Assembly: GCF_900636575.1 (NCBI RefSeq)
Contig: NZ_LR134293.1
Span: 1,737,501 to 1,801,500 of the forward strand
Origin: Streptococcus canis
GTDB taxonomy: Bacteria; Bacillota; Bacilli; Lactobacillales; Streptococcaceae
Direction: 5' to 3'
Length of the DNA: 64,000 nt
Shown: piece after piece, positions 48,227 to 59,257 of the stretch
Layout of the letters: every line of letters begins with the position of its first letter
Position numbering within the stretch: the stretch's first letter is position 1
Program-made: the position numbers and the translations under genes
The notes under the pieces: generated by a model
Told to the model about the DNA's origin: nothing
Seen by the model: the letters and a program-made list of their open reading frames with translations, nothing else
The model's database searches: none

Positions 48227-50251
48227 ATGAAAAAGCATCTTGTTTTAAAAAGTAGTGTATTGAGTATCTTTGCTGGCTTTTCAATGCTGGTGATGGGTGT
48301 TCAAGCTGATCAAGTTGATGTGCAATTTCTTGGTGTCAATGACTTCCATGGTGCCCTTGATACAACCGGTTCAGCCTACATGCCAGAGGGAAAAGTGGCA
48401 AATGCTGGTACTGCTGCGCAATTGGATGCCTACATGGACGATGCCGAAACAGAATTCAAACAAGCAAGTCCAGAAGGCACAAGTATTCGTGTGCAGGCAG
48501 GAGATATGGTTGGAGCTAGTCCTGCTAATTCTGGTCTCTTGCAAGACGAGCCAACAGTCAAAATTTTCAACAAAATGGGCTTTGAATATGGTACGCTAGG
48601 AAACCACGAATTTGATGAAGGTTTAGCTGAATTTAACCGTATCATGACCGGTAAAGCACCTGCTGCTGACTCAAAAATTAATGACATCACTAAGCATTAT
48701 GAGCACGAAGCGTCCAACCAAACCATTGTCATTGCTAATGTGATTGATAAAAAAACCAATACTATTCCTTATGATTGGAAACCTTACGCTGTCAAAGATG
48801 TTCCTGTTAATGACAAATCTGTAAAAGTTGGCTTTATCGGTATTGTGACAACAGAAATTCCAAATCTTGTCTTAAAACAAAACTATGAACAATACAAATT
48901 CTTAGACGCTGCTGAAACCATCGTTAAATATGCCAAAGAATTGCAAGGACAACAAGTTAATGCTATTGTTGTTTTGGCTCATATTCCTGCTACAAGTAAG
49001 GATGGCGTTGTTGACGATGAAATGGCAACTGTCATGGAAAAAGTAAACCAACTCTATCCTGAACACAGTGTTGACATTGTCTTTGCTGGACACAATCACC
49101 AATACACTAATGGAACTATTGGTAAAACACGTGTCGTTCAAGCTGTCTCACAAGGGAAAGCTTATGCAGATGTTCGTGGAACATTAGATACTGACACCAA
49201 TGATTTTGTAACAACACCAGAAGCAAAAGTGATTGCGGTTGCTCCAGGTGTGAAAACCGGAAGTGCTGACATCAAAGCAATTGTTGACCAAGCTAATGAG
49301 ATTGTCAAAACAGTCACTGAACGTAAAATCGGTACTGCCTCAACATCATCAACGATCTCTAAAATGGAAAATGCCGACAAGGAATCTCCTGTTGGAAATT
49401 TGGTCACAACTGCACAACTTGCCATTGCTAAGAAAACCTTCCCTAATATTGATTTTGCCATGACCAATAACGGTGGTATCCGTGCCGACCTTCTTGTCAA
49501 AGACAATCAAACCATCACATGGGGAGCTGCTCAAGCTGTTCAACCATTTGGTAATATTCTTCAAGTGATTCAAATGACTGGACAACAGATCTATGATGTC
49601 TTGAATCAACAATACGATGAAGGTCAAAAATACTTTCTTCAAATGTCTGGCCTTAAATATACTTACACTGACAACGACACTAAAGATCCTGAAGTACCAT
49701 TCAAAGTGGTGAAAGTTTATAAGGATAATGGCGAAGAACTCAATTTGACAGCCAACTACACCCTTGTGGTTAATGACTTCCTTTACGGTGGTGGTGATGG
49801 TTTCTCAGTCTTCAAAAAAGCTAAACTAATTGGAGCAATCAATCCTGATACCGAAGTCTTTATTGAATATCTCACAGATTTAGAAGCTGATGGTAAACCT
49901 GTGACTGCTGCCATCAAAGGTGTGAAAACTTATGTGACATCAAGCCTTGAAGGAACAACTAAAACAGATAAGACTGGTAAACACGATATTATCAGCAAGA
50001 TTTTTAAAGACCGTGATGGTAAGATTATCTCTACTGAAGTTGTTTCAGATCTCTTCACACCAGCTGCAAAAGCTGATGCTAAGCCAATCACTAGTCCTAA
50101 ACAAGCTGCAGAACTTGCTGTTAAAAGCAAAACTGCTCACGCTAGCCTCCCAGTAGCTGGTAGCAATCAAACCTCCTCTACTGTTATGATGATTCTTGGT
50201 TTCCTTACCTTAGGTGGTGCTGGTCTCCTCAAGAAAAAAGACAGAAACTAA
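48227..50251 (+). CDS. s5nA: Cell-surface 5'-nucleotidase with sortase anchor (S5nA type)
   Basis: The 674-residue secreted protein has a signal peptide (cleavage likely after VQA, residue 27), a metallophosphatase domain (FLGVNDFHGALD; TLGNHEFDEGL; VFAGHNHQYTNG) and the 5'-nucleotidase C-terminal domain (TNNGGIRADLL; NDFLYGGGDGF). The C-terminus has a sorting signal: LPVAG near residue 641, a hydrophobic stretch and KKKDRN. It should hydrolyse extracellular AMP, ADP and ATP, making adenosine and deoxyadenosine that act on host cells. I start at ATG 48227 after TTAGGAG. The Thr of LPXTG is replaced by Ala. Confidence 0.9.
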   Translation: MKKHLVLKSSVLSIFAGFSMLVMGVQADQVDVQFLGVNDFHGALDTTGSAYMPEGKVANAGTAAQLDAYMDDAETEFKQASPEGTSIRVQAGDMVGASPANSGLLQDEPTVKIFNKMGFEYGTLGNHEFDEGLAEFNRIMTGKAPAADSKINDITKHYEHEASNQTIVIANVIDKKTNTIPYDWKPYAVKDVPVNDKSVKVGFIGIVTTEIPNLVLKQNYEQYKFLDAAETIVKYAKELQGQQVNAIVVLAHIPATSKDGVVDDEMATVMEKVNQLYPEHSVDIVFAGHNHQYTNGTIGKTRVVQAVSQGKAYADVRGTLDTDTNDFVTTPEAKVIAVAPGVKTGSADIKAIVDQANEIVKTVTERKIGTASTSSTISKMENADKESPVGNLVTTAQLAIAKKTFPNIDFAMTNNGGIRADLLVKDNQTITWGAAQAVQPFGNILQVIQMTGQQIYDVLNQQYDEGQKYFLQMSGLKYTYTDNDTKDPEVPFKVVKVYKDNGEELNLTANYTLVVNDFLYGGGDGFSVFKKAKLIGAINPDTEVFIEYLTDLEADGKPVTAAIKGVKTYVTSSLEGTTKTDKTGKHDIISKIFKDRDGKIISTEVVSDLFTPAAKADAKPITSPKQAAELAVKSKTAHASLPVAGSNQTSSTVMMILGFLTLGGAGLLKKKDRN

Positions 50252-50273
50252 GGCTTAGTCTCTAGCTAATCAC

Positions 50274-50312
50274 TCAACCCCATCCCTTGTTTCAAGGATG
50301 GGGTTATTTTGT
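50274..50312 (+). terminator. Terminator of the 5'-nucleotidase gene
   Basis: AACCCCATCCCTT and AAGGATGGGGTT form a long stem with a small loop, followed by ATTTTG, about 25 bases past the stop. Confidence 0.75.
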
Positions 50313-50333
50313 TCTCTACTGCTCTGAATGTAC

Positions 50334-50375
50334 AAAAAGACCGATAGGAGCTAAGTCTCCCATCGATCTTTTTTA
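50334..50375. terminator. Second hairpin terminator, bidirectional
   Basis: AAGACCGATAGGAG pairs with CTCCCATCGATCTT with few mismatches; A-runs and T-runs flank both sides. It serves the convergent deformylase-like gene as well as the plus strand. Confidence 0.7.
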
Positions 50376-50376
50376 G

Positions 50377-50787
50377 TTAAATTAAAATCCCATCTAAATG
50401 GTCTAATTCATGCTGACAAATTTGAGCAGCTAAGCTAGTTAGGGATAGCCGCTTCGGTCTCCAATTAAGGTCTAAATACTCAACTATTATACTCTGATAC
50501 CGTTGTGACTTACGACTGCCTGTCAAAGATAAGCATGATTCTTCTGTTTGATAGGCATCTTTTTTGGAAACCATCACGGGATTGAACATAACCAAATCAA
50601 CAAATCCCATGCTAATAATAATAACACGCTTTCGCTCACCAATCATATTAGCAGCCAGCCCAAGACACTTATCTCTGTGACAAGAGAGGGTATCTTGCAA
50701 ATCTTGACCAATCCATAAATCTTCTTTCCTAGCAGCTTGTGACTTTTGCTGCAAGAAAAAGGTATCTGTCACAATTTCCCTAATCAT
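50377..50787 (-). CDS. Peptide deformylase-like protein
   Basis: This 136-residue protein shows the three PDF motifs in altered form: GLAANMIG for GLAAPQIG, EESCLSL for EGCLS, and QHELDHLDG (intact HExxH-type metal site with Glu). It is shorter than the essential deformylase (about 204 residues in streptococci) and is a second, Def-like protein. Metal ligands Cys and both His are present, so activity is possible. I start at ATG 50787 (MIREIVTDTFF); a second ATG lies five codons upstream. Confidence 0.78.
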   Translation of the reverse strand: MIREIVTDTFFLQQKSQAARKEDLWIGQDLQDTLSCHRDKCLGLAANMIGERKRVIIISMGFVDLVMFNPVMVSKKDAYQTEESCLSLTGSRKSQRYQSIIVEYLDLNWRPKRLSLTSLAAQICQHELDHLDGILI

Positions 50788-50918
50788 TATCTTCTCCCTC
50801 ATCTCATTGCCTATTAAAAAAGCAAATAAAGATTTCTACTAAAATAGTGCTATTATAGCAGATTAGCAAAAGAGAAGCTCTTGGTGTCAACCTAACATTT
50901 GCTAAAGGAAGCCTCTGA

Positions 50919-52628
<1,710 letters not shown>

Positions 52629-54500
52629 TTATTCTTCTAAACTACTCAGGTAGTCAAACCGATCATAAATTTCCAGCAAATCACTATTGTGCTGATCGAG
52701 TTCTTTTTGCAATTGAGCTAACTTGCCATAGTCACTAGCGACAGTTAACATTTGATTTTCAACTTCTTCAATTTTACCCTCAATAGTAGCTATTTTATCT
52801 TCTATCTGAGCCCATTCTTGCTTTTCAAGGTAGGACATGCGTTTTTTCTCCACTTTCTGAGGAGGTGGAGTTTTTGAAATAGCTATTGGTTGAGCGAACT
52901 CCTCTCTTTCTTTATCAAAAGCTTTTTCATCAAGGTAATCACTGTAATTACCATAAAATGTATGTATATCGCCTTCTTCAAAAGCTAAAATCTTAGTGGC
53001 CACCTTGTCTAGGAAATAACGATCGTGGCTCACTGTAATAACTGGACCTGCGAAACCTGCTAAAAAGTGTTCCAGAACGGTCAAGGTTGCAATATCCAAA
53101 TCATTAGTCGGCTCATCAAGAAGAAGAACATTTGGCTTTTCAATGAGCAATTTTAATAAGTAGAGCCGCTTTTTCTCCCCACCTGATAACTTAGAAATCA
53201 GGGTGCCGTGAGTTGATCGTGGAAAAAGAAATTGCTCTAAAAGTTCACTGACACTGGTAGATCCTACACTGGTTTTAACTTCATCAGCTACTTCCTGAAG
53301 GTAGTTAATAACCCGCTTACTTTCATCCATATCCTTGAGTTGCTGTGAGAAATAACCGACACGAATAGTCTCTCCAATATCCAATTTACCAGAAGTCGGT
53401 TTGAGATCGCCGCTAATGATATTCAACAGGGTGGATTTTCCAACACCATTATCTCCCACAATACCAATCCGATCTTTATTTTGGATAATCAGATTAAACT
53501 CTTTAATCAGTTGACGCTTACCATAAGAAAAGGAAAGATTTTCAAAATGAATCACCTTTTTACCAATTCGGCTCGTCTCAAACCCCATCTCCAACTTATC
53601 TGATGACTTTTCTTGGTGAACCTCTTTTTTCAAGTCAGTAAAGCGATTGATTCTTGCTTGCTGCTTGGTGGCACGCGCCTGTGGCTGGGTTCTCATCCAA
53701 GCTAATTCTTGTTTATAGAGCTGCTTTTTCTTATGTAGCTTTGCAGCATCACGCTCGTCTTGTTCTGCTTTTAATCGAACATAGTCCTGATAATTCCCTT
53801 GATATTCCGTCAGTCCCGCCTTATCCAACTCAAAAATACGAGTGGCTACATGATCAAGAAAATAACGATCATGAGTAATAAAAAGAACAGTCTTCTTGGT
53901 ATTTTTCAAGTAAGCCGTTAGCCAAGCAATGGTATCAATATCAAGGTGGTTGGTCGGCTCATCCAATAAAAGTAAGTCGGCAGAGCCAAGCAAAACTTGA
54001 GCTAGCTGGACACGTCTTCGCATCCCGCCTGATAGATCACCTACATTTTGTTCCAAATCAGTGATTCCTAATTTTGATAGGACTGTTTTGACATCACTTT
54101 CAATGGACCAAGCATCTAAGCGATCCATTTCAGACATGAGTGACTCTAAGCTTTCTTGCTTATCCTCGGTGTAATTCGCCATCAATAATTCATACTGGCG
54201 AATCAGTTGAATAGCTTTAACATCAGCTGATAATACTGTATCTAAAACAGAGGCAGCATCGTTAAATTCAGGGTCTTGTGTTAAGTAAGCTATTTTATAA
54301 TCATTGGCTTTAGAAAATGGCGAGCTATCCCCATCAAAACCAAACCTTCCCGACAAGACATCTAGGAGGGTCGTTTTCCCCGTACCGTTAACCCCAATAA
54401 TTCCAATACGATCAAAATCATGAATAATAAAAGAAATGTCTTGGAAGACTGTTTTATCTCCCACCGTTTTCGTAAGTTTTTCCACCAAAAAATGGCTCAT
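52629..54500 (-). CDS. ABC-F family ATPase (Uup-like)
   Basis: This 623-residue soluble protein has two ABC domains (Walker [10 protein letters not shown] and GDNGVGKST; signatures LSGGMRRR and LSGGEKKR; Walker [12 protein letters not shown] and [11 protein letters not shown]) joined by a charged linker. A C-terminal coiled coil (about residues 545-623) is the Uup-type extension. Such proteins act on ribosomes or replication intermediates instead of transporting solutes. Its ATG overlaps the cca stop codon by 4 bases, so the two are cotranscribed. Confidence 0.88.
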   Translation of the reverse strand: MSHFLVEKLTKTVGDKTVFQDISFIIHDFDRIGIIGVNGTGKTTLLDVLSGRFGFDGDSSPFSKANDYKIAYLTQDPEFNDAASVLDTVLSADVKAIQLIRQYELLMANYTEDKQESLESLMSEMDRLDAWSIESDVKTVLSKLGITDLEQNVGDLSGGMRRRVQLAQVLLGSADLLLLDEPTNHLDIDTIAWLTAYLKNTKKTVLFITHDRYFLDHVATRIFELDKAGLTEYQGNYQDYVRLKAEQDERDAAKLHKKKQLYKQELAWMRTQPQARATKQQARINRFTDLKKEVHQEKSSDKLEMGFETSRIGKKVIHFENLSFSYGKRQLIKEFNLIIQNKDRIGIVGDNGVGKSTLLNIISGDLKPTSGKLDIGETIRVGYFSQQLKDMDESKRVINYLQEVADEVKTSVGSTSVSELLEQFLFPRSTHGTLISKLSGGEKKRLYLLKLLIEKPNVLLLDEPTNDLDIATLTVLEHFLAGFAGPVITVSHDRYFLDKVATKILAFEEGDIHTFYGNYSDYLDEKAFDKEREEFAQPIAISKTPPPQKVEKKRMSYLEKQEWAQIEDKIATIEGKIEEVENQMLTVASDYGKLAQLQKELDQHNSDLLEIYDRFDYLSSLEE

Positions 54501-55705
54501 TTAGCTAATTCCTCCCTAACAAATGTTCCAATTGTAGTGAAATCATTACCTAAACACCCCTCTACAATCGCTAATTCAATTTTCTCAAGCATAAGCCCTA
54601 ACTGGGGACCTGGTTTCATCCCAAAATCCTTAATCAGGTGGGAACCATTGAGGACAATATCGTGTTTATCGTGAATAGCTAAGGCTTGATCTAAAGTTTC
54701 AATGTGATCCATGTCAACAAATAAGCCTTGAGCTTTTCTGAGGTCTTCCACTAGACTGGCCATTTCCTTGCCGTATCGGTAAATATCCAATTTTTCAAAA
54801 GGTCTTTCCTGACGAATCCTATAAAGAGCAATCAACTTTGTAACATAACGCTGAAAATCATTTGAAGTCTTCCATGCTTTTAGGAAGCTTTTAGGATTCT
54901 CAATGGCTAAACTAATCATGACATAAGCCCAAGCTTGGTGGTGATCGCTAAAGGTAAAGTTATCCTTCAAAGAAACGATCAGGTGATTCAAGGCTGCTTC
55001 CTGCTGCTTCAAGCCTGGTAAATAGTCATAAGCCTGACAAGCAATCATGGCAGAAAGCCCTTTTCGCCAGTGCGGTGCCATCAATAATTTATCAAATTCA
55101 ATAAAGGAACGCTCTACTGAAATCTTTTCCAATAGAGGTGAATGGCTCTTCATAGCTTCAAAAGTTGCAGTTTCAATGTCAAAATCCAGACTCGCTGCAA
55201 ATCGGAAACCTCTCATAATGCGCAGCGCATCTTCTTCAAAACGTTCCCCTGCTTTGCCCACCGCTCGTAATCGTTTTTGCTCTAAGTCTTGTAAGCCTGT
55301 GAAATTATCAATGACTTGACCTCTTTCATCCAAAGCTAAAGCGTTCACGGTAAAGTCTCTTCGTTTTAAATCTTCTTCTAAAGAGCGCACAAAAGAAACC
55401 TGACTAGGACGGCGATAATCAACATAGACATCTTCTGTCCTAAAGGTTGTAATTTCATATTCACTACCATTTTCCAAAACCAAAACAGTGCCATGCTCAA
55501 TTCCCACGTCAACCGTTCTGGTAAAAATGGTTTTGGTCTCTTCAGGATAAGAGCTGGTTGCAATGTCGACATCGTGAATAGGACGCCCCAGTAAAACATC
55601 TCTGACGCTACCTCCTACAAAGTAGGCCTCATAACCAGCTTCTTTAATTTTAGTCAATATTGGTAAAGCCTTCTGAAATTCAGAAGGCATTGTCATTAAT
55701 TTCAT
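54497..55705 (-). CDS. cca: CCA tRNA nucleotidyltransferase
   Basis: The 402-residue class II enzyme has [20 protein letters not shown] at the N-terminus, the [11 protein letters not shown] motif and [20 protein letters not shown]. It adds CCA to tRNA 3' ends, needed here because the tRNA-Arg gene lacks an encoded CCA. The ATG at 55705 has only a weak ribosome binding site (AGAAAATAACGT); a second Met lies three codons on. The downstream ABC-F gene overlaps its stop. Confidence 0.95.
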   Translation of the reverse strand: MKLMTMPSEFQKALPILTKIKEAGYEAYFVGGSVRDVLLGRPIHDVDIATSSYPEETKTIFTRTVDVGIEHGTVLVLENGSEYEITTFRTEDVYVDYRRPSQVSFVRSLEEDLKRRDFTVNALALDERGQVIDNFTGLQDLEQKRLRAVGKAGERFEEDALRIMRGFRFAASLDFDIETATFEAMKSHSPLLEKISVERSFIEFDKLLMAPHWRKGLSAMIACQAYDYLPGLKQQEAALNHLIVSLKDNFTFSDHHQAWAYVMISLAIENPKSFLKAWKTSNDFQRYVTKLIALYRIRQERPFEKLDIYRYGKEMASLVEDLRKAQGLFVDMDHIETLDQALAIHDKHDIVLNGSHLIKDFGMKPGPQLGLMLEKIELAIVEGCLGNDFTTIGTFVREELAK

Positions 55706-55801
55706 ACGTTATTTTCTAACCTATTATCCAACGGGTTTAGTAAGCAAATGTCCTTGCTACTTCATTCAAATGACACTTTGGCACTGTTGTCAAAAAGAGA
55801 A

Positions 55802-56650
55802 TTAGATACGTGGTGTAACACCAAAGGCAACAGCCCCTTCTCCCAAATGGGTAGCAATAACTGCACCAAAGTGAACGTCTTCAATAGCAGATTGGTAACC
55901 ACTCTCTTGTAAAAGCTGTCTCAGATGATCGGCCTTGTCCTGAGCCTTGGAGTGAATAATGGAAACCTCATATTGGCCATCTGCTGTCAAGTCGTTTAGA
56001 ATCTCAACCAAACGTTTCATGGCTTTCTTTTCCGTTCTCACTTTTTCATAAACCACAATTTTACCTTCATCATCAAAGTGTAAAATAGGTTTAATGCTCA
56101 AAAGATTACCAAGAAGAGCTGAACTATTTGAAAGGCGTCCGCCTTTAACCAGATGATTAAGGTCATCAACCATAATAAAGGCTGTCGTCCCATTAATCTG
56201 TTCTTGCAGCTTGTCTAAAATGTTTTGGAAAGTCATGTCTTGACGTGACCAAGTCAACACATTTTTGACCATACTACCTAAAGGTGCCGACGTGATTTTA
56301 CTATCAGGAAAAGCAATCTCTAAATCAGAATGTTCTTCCACCAAAAACTGAATATTTTGCCAAAAACCTGAGATACCGCCTGCCAAGAACAGTCCAATCA
56401 CATGGGTATAGCCTTTAGAGGATAAAAGTTCCAAAAGGTCATCTAACTCTGATAGGCTAGGTTGACTTGTCTTAGGCAGATCTTGTGAAGCTGCCATTTT
56501 TTGATAGAAGTCATCAATGGTTAGATTACGGCCTTCAAAATAAGTTTCACCATCAATCATAACCGGAATGTTAAGGCTAAAAATCGCCTCTTCTTCTTTC
56601 AATTCAATGGGTAGTACTGCTGTACTGTCAGTAATTACTGCTAATTTCAT
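55802..56650 (-). CDS. DegV-family fatty-acid-binding protein
   Basis: This 282-residue protein has the DegV start (LAVITDSTAVLP), TSQPSLSELDDLL and LVKGGRLSNSSALLGNLLSI. FakB-type DegV proteins hold a fatty acid for phosphorylation by FakA. Its start codon shares bases with the stop of the DUF1149 gene (TAATG), showing coupling. Which lipid it binds cannot be judged. Confidence 0.88.
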   Translation of the reverse strand: MKLAVITDSTAVLPIELKEEEAIFSLNIPVMIDGETYFEGRNLTIDDFYQKMAASQDLPKTSQPSLSELDDLLELLSSKGYTHVIGLFLAGGISGFWQNIQFLVEEHSDLEIAFPDSKITSAPLGSMVKNVLTWSRQDMTFQNILDKLQEQINGTTAFIMVDDLNHLVKGGRLSNSSALLGNLLSIKPILHFDDEGKIVVYEKVRTEKKAMKRLVEILNDLTADGQYEVSIIHSKAQDKADHLRQLLQESGYQSAIEDVHFGAVIATHLGEGAVAFGVTPRI

Positions 56651-57030
56651 TAATTCTTAAACTCCAAATTAATGCCAGGACGATCCAAGGCAATTTCTGT
56701 GACTTCATAAGTCAAACGCTTAACCATATCTAATAACGGCGCTGCTAAAGATTCAACTTCTTCCTGGGTAAATTCACTTGGTTTATCCACCAAACGATCT
56801 AAAATACGAACCATCTGTGAAATGACACCACTAATAACAAATTCTTCCTTGACAATGACAAACTGCAAGACTGAAACAATAGCTGTTTCTTTTTGCGCTT
56901 CATCTTTATTGATCAATTGGAAGGTTACTTCAAAATTGGTTTCAGGGGTTCCATTTTCTTTTTCCCATTCGAGATTTCTAGCATCATAGTGGTATTGATT
57001 GACAAATTCTTTTTCACGTACTAATTGCAT
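56650..57030 (-). CDS. DUF1149 family protein
   Basis: The 126-residue protein, beginning MQLVREKEFVNQYHYDARNL, is a streptococcal/lactobacillal DUF1149 protein, similar in fold to SecB-like chaperones by family. I start at ATG 57030 because AAGGAG lies 9 bases upstream; an ATG 11 codons further up has no site. It is coupled to the DegV gene. Function unknown. Confidence 0.78.
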   Translation of the reverse strand: MQLVREKEFVNQYHYDARNLEWEKENGTPETNFEVTFQLINKDEAQKETAIVSVLQFVIVKEEFVISGVISQMVRILDRLVDKPSEFTQEEVESLAAPLLDMVKRLTYEVTEIALDRPGINLEFKN

Positions 57031-57101
57031 GTATTCATTCTCCTTGCTGTCGATATGACTCATTATAGCATAGATTTGAAGATTATTAAAGTAGGCTTAA
57101 A

Positions 57102-57623
57102 CTAGTATTTTTTCTGGGGGTGACGATTCACAATCTCAGTATTAGCCTCTAAAGCCTCTTCTCCCTTAGCTCCTAAACGATAACCCCTAACAGCAAACAA
57201 CTGACTTAATTCTTCTTCGCTAAAATGGCTTAAAACTGCTTGATCTAAATCAGCTCGTTTCATTTTTGATAATCCTTTGATGCCTTTTTGACCCAAAAAT
57301 TCTTTTAAGTGACTAGCTGGTAAATGGCACAGCGATTCTCTAGCAGAGTCTTTTTGAACATAACCTTGTGTGATGAGCCAGTCTAATTCCTTTTGGGCAT
57401 CAATACCATAACTTGTGTAAAAATATTTGTGGTGGCTACTAGCTGTCGTGTAGGTTCCAAAATGAATACGCCATAGCATAATGATGTGACCAGGTAATAA
57501 GCCTTCACGGGTTCGTTCCATGTTTCGCTTAGGAATAGGTTTTTGAAGCAATTCTTCTTGATAGGCGGGCGCAATAAAAGGCATCTCGGCATGGTTTTGG
57601 TAAACTTCTTTAATTGTTTTCAT
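57102..57623 (-). CDS. Conserved hypothetical protein with SAP-like motif
   Basis: The 173-residue basic protein carries HLKEFLGQKGIKGLSKMKRA, which resembles a SAP-type helix-extension-helix, near residues 105-125, and a second related stretch after it (EEELSQLFAVRGYRLGAKGE). There is no signal peptide or membrane span. A TATAAT box lies about 10 bases upstream of the start region. I do not recognise the family well enough to propose a role. Confidence 0.6.
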   Translation of the reverse strand: MKTIKEVYQNHAEMPFIAPAYQEELLQKPIPKRNMERTREGLLPGHIIMLWRIHFGTYTTASSHHKYFYTSYGIDAQKELDWLITQGYVQKDSARESLCHLPASHLKEFLGQKGIKGLSKMKRADLDQAVLSHFSEEELSQLFAVRGYRLGAKGEEALEANTEIVNRHPQKKY

Positions 57624-57635
57624 TATTTCATTATA

Positions 57636-57665
57636 CCAAAAAAATCACCCGTTAGGATGATTTTT
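57636..57665 (-). terminator. Terminator of the first glucosaminidase gene
   Basis: On the minus strand AAAATCATCC and GGGTGATTTT form a 10-bp stem followed by TTT. It lies just past the stop at 57676 and just before the next gene's promoter. Confidence 0.75.
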
Positions 57666-57675
57666 ATACTTATTC

Positions 57676-58383
57676 TTAATGGTTAAAGCGTTGAGCCCAT
57701 GCTTCATCAACAGCTAAGGTTTGTGCATCAGTATAATTTCTACGGTATTCATTCCAAACATAGCCTGAAGTGGTTAGGCCAATGTCCTGACCAGAAGCAT
57801 TAACCACATCATAAGCAGTCAAACCATAAGTTGCAATAATATTATTTAACTTCAAGTTGTAACTAGTATCTGTGGCATATAAACCTGTCAAAGCTGCTGT
57901 GGCATCTTGGTAAGATAACGTGTTCGATTTTCTAGCACCAGCATATATATCTGAACTTAACAAGTTAGCATAGTCATTAAGTGAATCAGCAACACTTGGG
58001 TAAGCTCTAAAGGCTTGATCGATAGTGTAGGTATTTCCTGCACCATCATCTTCCCAAGTTGACATCGTTACAGAAGAGCCATTGTAAGCTCCCTTAATTC
58101 CAAAGAAATTATAGTATGGAGCTTGGCTTAGAGCAGATTGGCCATTACTTGATTCTAAAATGGCTTGAGCAATCATAACAGAGGCATAAAGATCCCGTTC
58201 CTGCGCAATAGCACTTGCTGTCGGACCAATATCATTAATAAAGGCCTGTGTTGACGTACCAGTAACTGTTTCTGCTGATACTTTTGATGTATGATGAGGT
58301 TGTCTCGTTGCGCTATAAGCTCCTAGACAAGCCGCTAGAACAAAAAGACTAAGCACTAAAAGCTTACCTTTCTTTTTTGTCAT
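57676..58383 (-). CDS. Secreted glucosaminidase (GH73 family)
   Basis: This 235-residue protein has an N-terminal signal sequence ([20 protein letters not shown]) and a GH73 domain ([20 protein letters not shown] with the catalytic Glu; [30 protein letters not shown]). It should cut the glycan strand of peptidoglycan at GlcNAc, aiding wall turnover or separation. It is about 150 bases downstream of a very similar gene, pointing to duplication. The segment LSLFVLAAC has lipobox-like features (LAAC), so it might be lipid-anchored. Confidence 0.85.
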   Translation of the reverse strand: MTKKKGKLLVLSLFVLAACLGAYSATRQPHHTSKVSAETVTGTSTQAFINDIGPTASAIAQERDLYASVMIAQAILESSNGQSALSQAPYYNFFGIKGAYNGSSVTMSTWEDDGAGNTYTIDQAFRAYPSVADSLNDYANLLSSDIYAGARKSNTLSYQDATAALTGLYATDTSYNLKLNNIIATYGLTAYDVVNASGQDIGLTTSGYVWNEYRRNYTDAQTLAVDEAWAQRFNH

Positions 58384-58534
58384 TCTTATGATTCCCTTTT
58401 CTATTCATTTTCTACTCCCTATTATAACACAGGACGGTTAGAAGGGACTTATCCACAGAGGATTTAATCAGATTGATAAGTTTTGTCTTGAAAACGAAAT
58501 ATTTCTTCCAATTTTAAGGGAAACCTGTTGATAA

Positions 58535-59134
58535 CTACTTCATTGGACTATCAAAATAGGTTAATTGATACAAGTCAATCAGTTCATTTAATTTGGTATG
58601 ATAAGTTGTATCAGTGGCGTAAGTTCCTGTTAAGGTAGCAGTAGCATCTTGGTAATGAGACCAAAACTTTTTGTGGGTTTTATCATAAAGGGGATTACTC
58701 AAAACCCTAGCATAATCCTCAAAACAAGCTGTCAGGCTCCCATAGGAACGAAAAGCATCATCAATTTGATAAAAATTCCCCTGTCCATCGTCTTCTAAAG
58801 TTGGAAAAATGACTGACCGTCCTTTATAGTTCCCCTTAATTCCGAAAAAATTATAATAAGGTTTTTGACTCAGTTGCGACTTGCCATTATTGGATTCTAA
58901 AATGGCCTGGGCCATCATCACCGAACTGTATAACTTGTTCTTTTGAGCGACTGCTTGTGCAGCATGACTAATCTGACCTACAAAAATCAGGGTCTCGTGC
59001 CCTGCATAAAGAGCTAATCGTTGGTTAGCCGACCTTAGTGTCCAAATACTAACAATCAGATTAAGTGATACTAAACCAAGAACGAGACGATTTACCGATG
59101 TTTTAGCCCTTCTTCTCCTTTTTTTCCTTTTCAA
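58535..59134 (-). CDS. Membrane-anchored or secreted glucosaminidase (GH73 family)
   Basis: This 199-residue protein starts with a very basic N-terminus (MKRKKRRRRAKTSVNR), then one hydrophobic segment (LVLGLVSLNLIVSIWTL), then a GH73 domain similar to its neighbour ([45 protein letters not shown]). The anchor has no clear cleavage site, so a membrane-tethered form is likely. It is separated from the fru operon by a terminator. The pair appears to be a tandem duplication with diverged anchors. Confidence 0.83.
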   Translation of the reverse strand: MKRKKRRRRAKTSVNRLVLGLVSLNLIVSIWTLRSANQRLALYAGHETLIFVGQISHAAQAVAQKNKLYSSVMMAQAILESNNGKSQLSQKPYYNFFGIKGNYKGRSVIFPTLEDDGQGNFYQIDDAFRSYGSLTACFEDYARVLSNPLYDKTHKKFWSHYQDATATLTGTYATDTTYHTKLNELIDLYQLTYFDSPMK

Positions 59135-59173
59135 TAACAGTCCTCATTTCTTAACCTTTACTTCTAGTATAAC

Positions 59174-59206
59174 AAAAAAACTAGAACCTTGACAGATTCT
59201 AGTTTT
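59174..59206 (-). terminator. Terminator of the fru operon
   Basis: AAAACTAGAA (59177-59186) and TTCTAGTTTT (59197-59206) form a 10-bp stem; on the minus strand it is followed by seven T including the stem end. It lies about 50 bases past the fruA stop. Confidence 0.75.
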
Positions 59207-59257
59207 AGAAGCAATGTTTAAAACAGACGCTGTAAAAATTAACGTCACGCTTCACAG

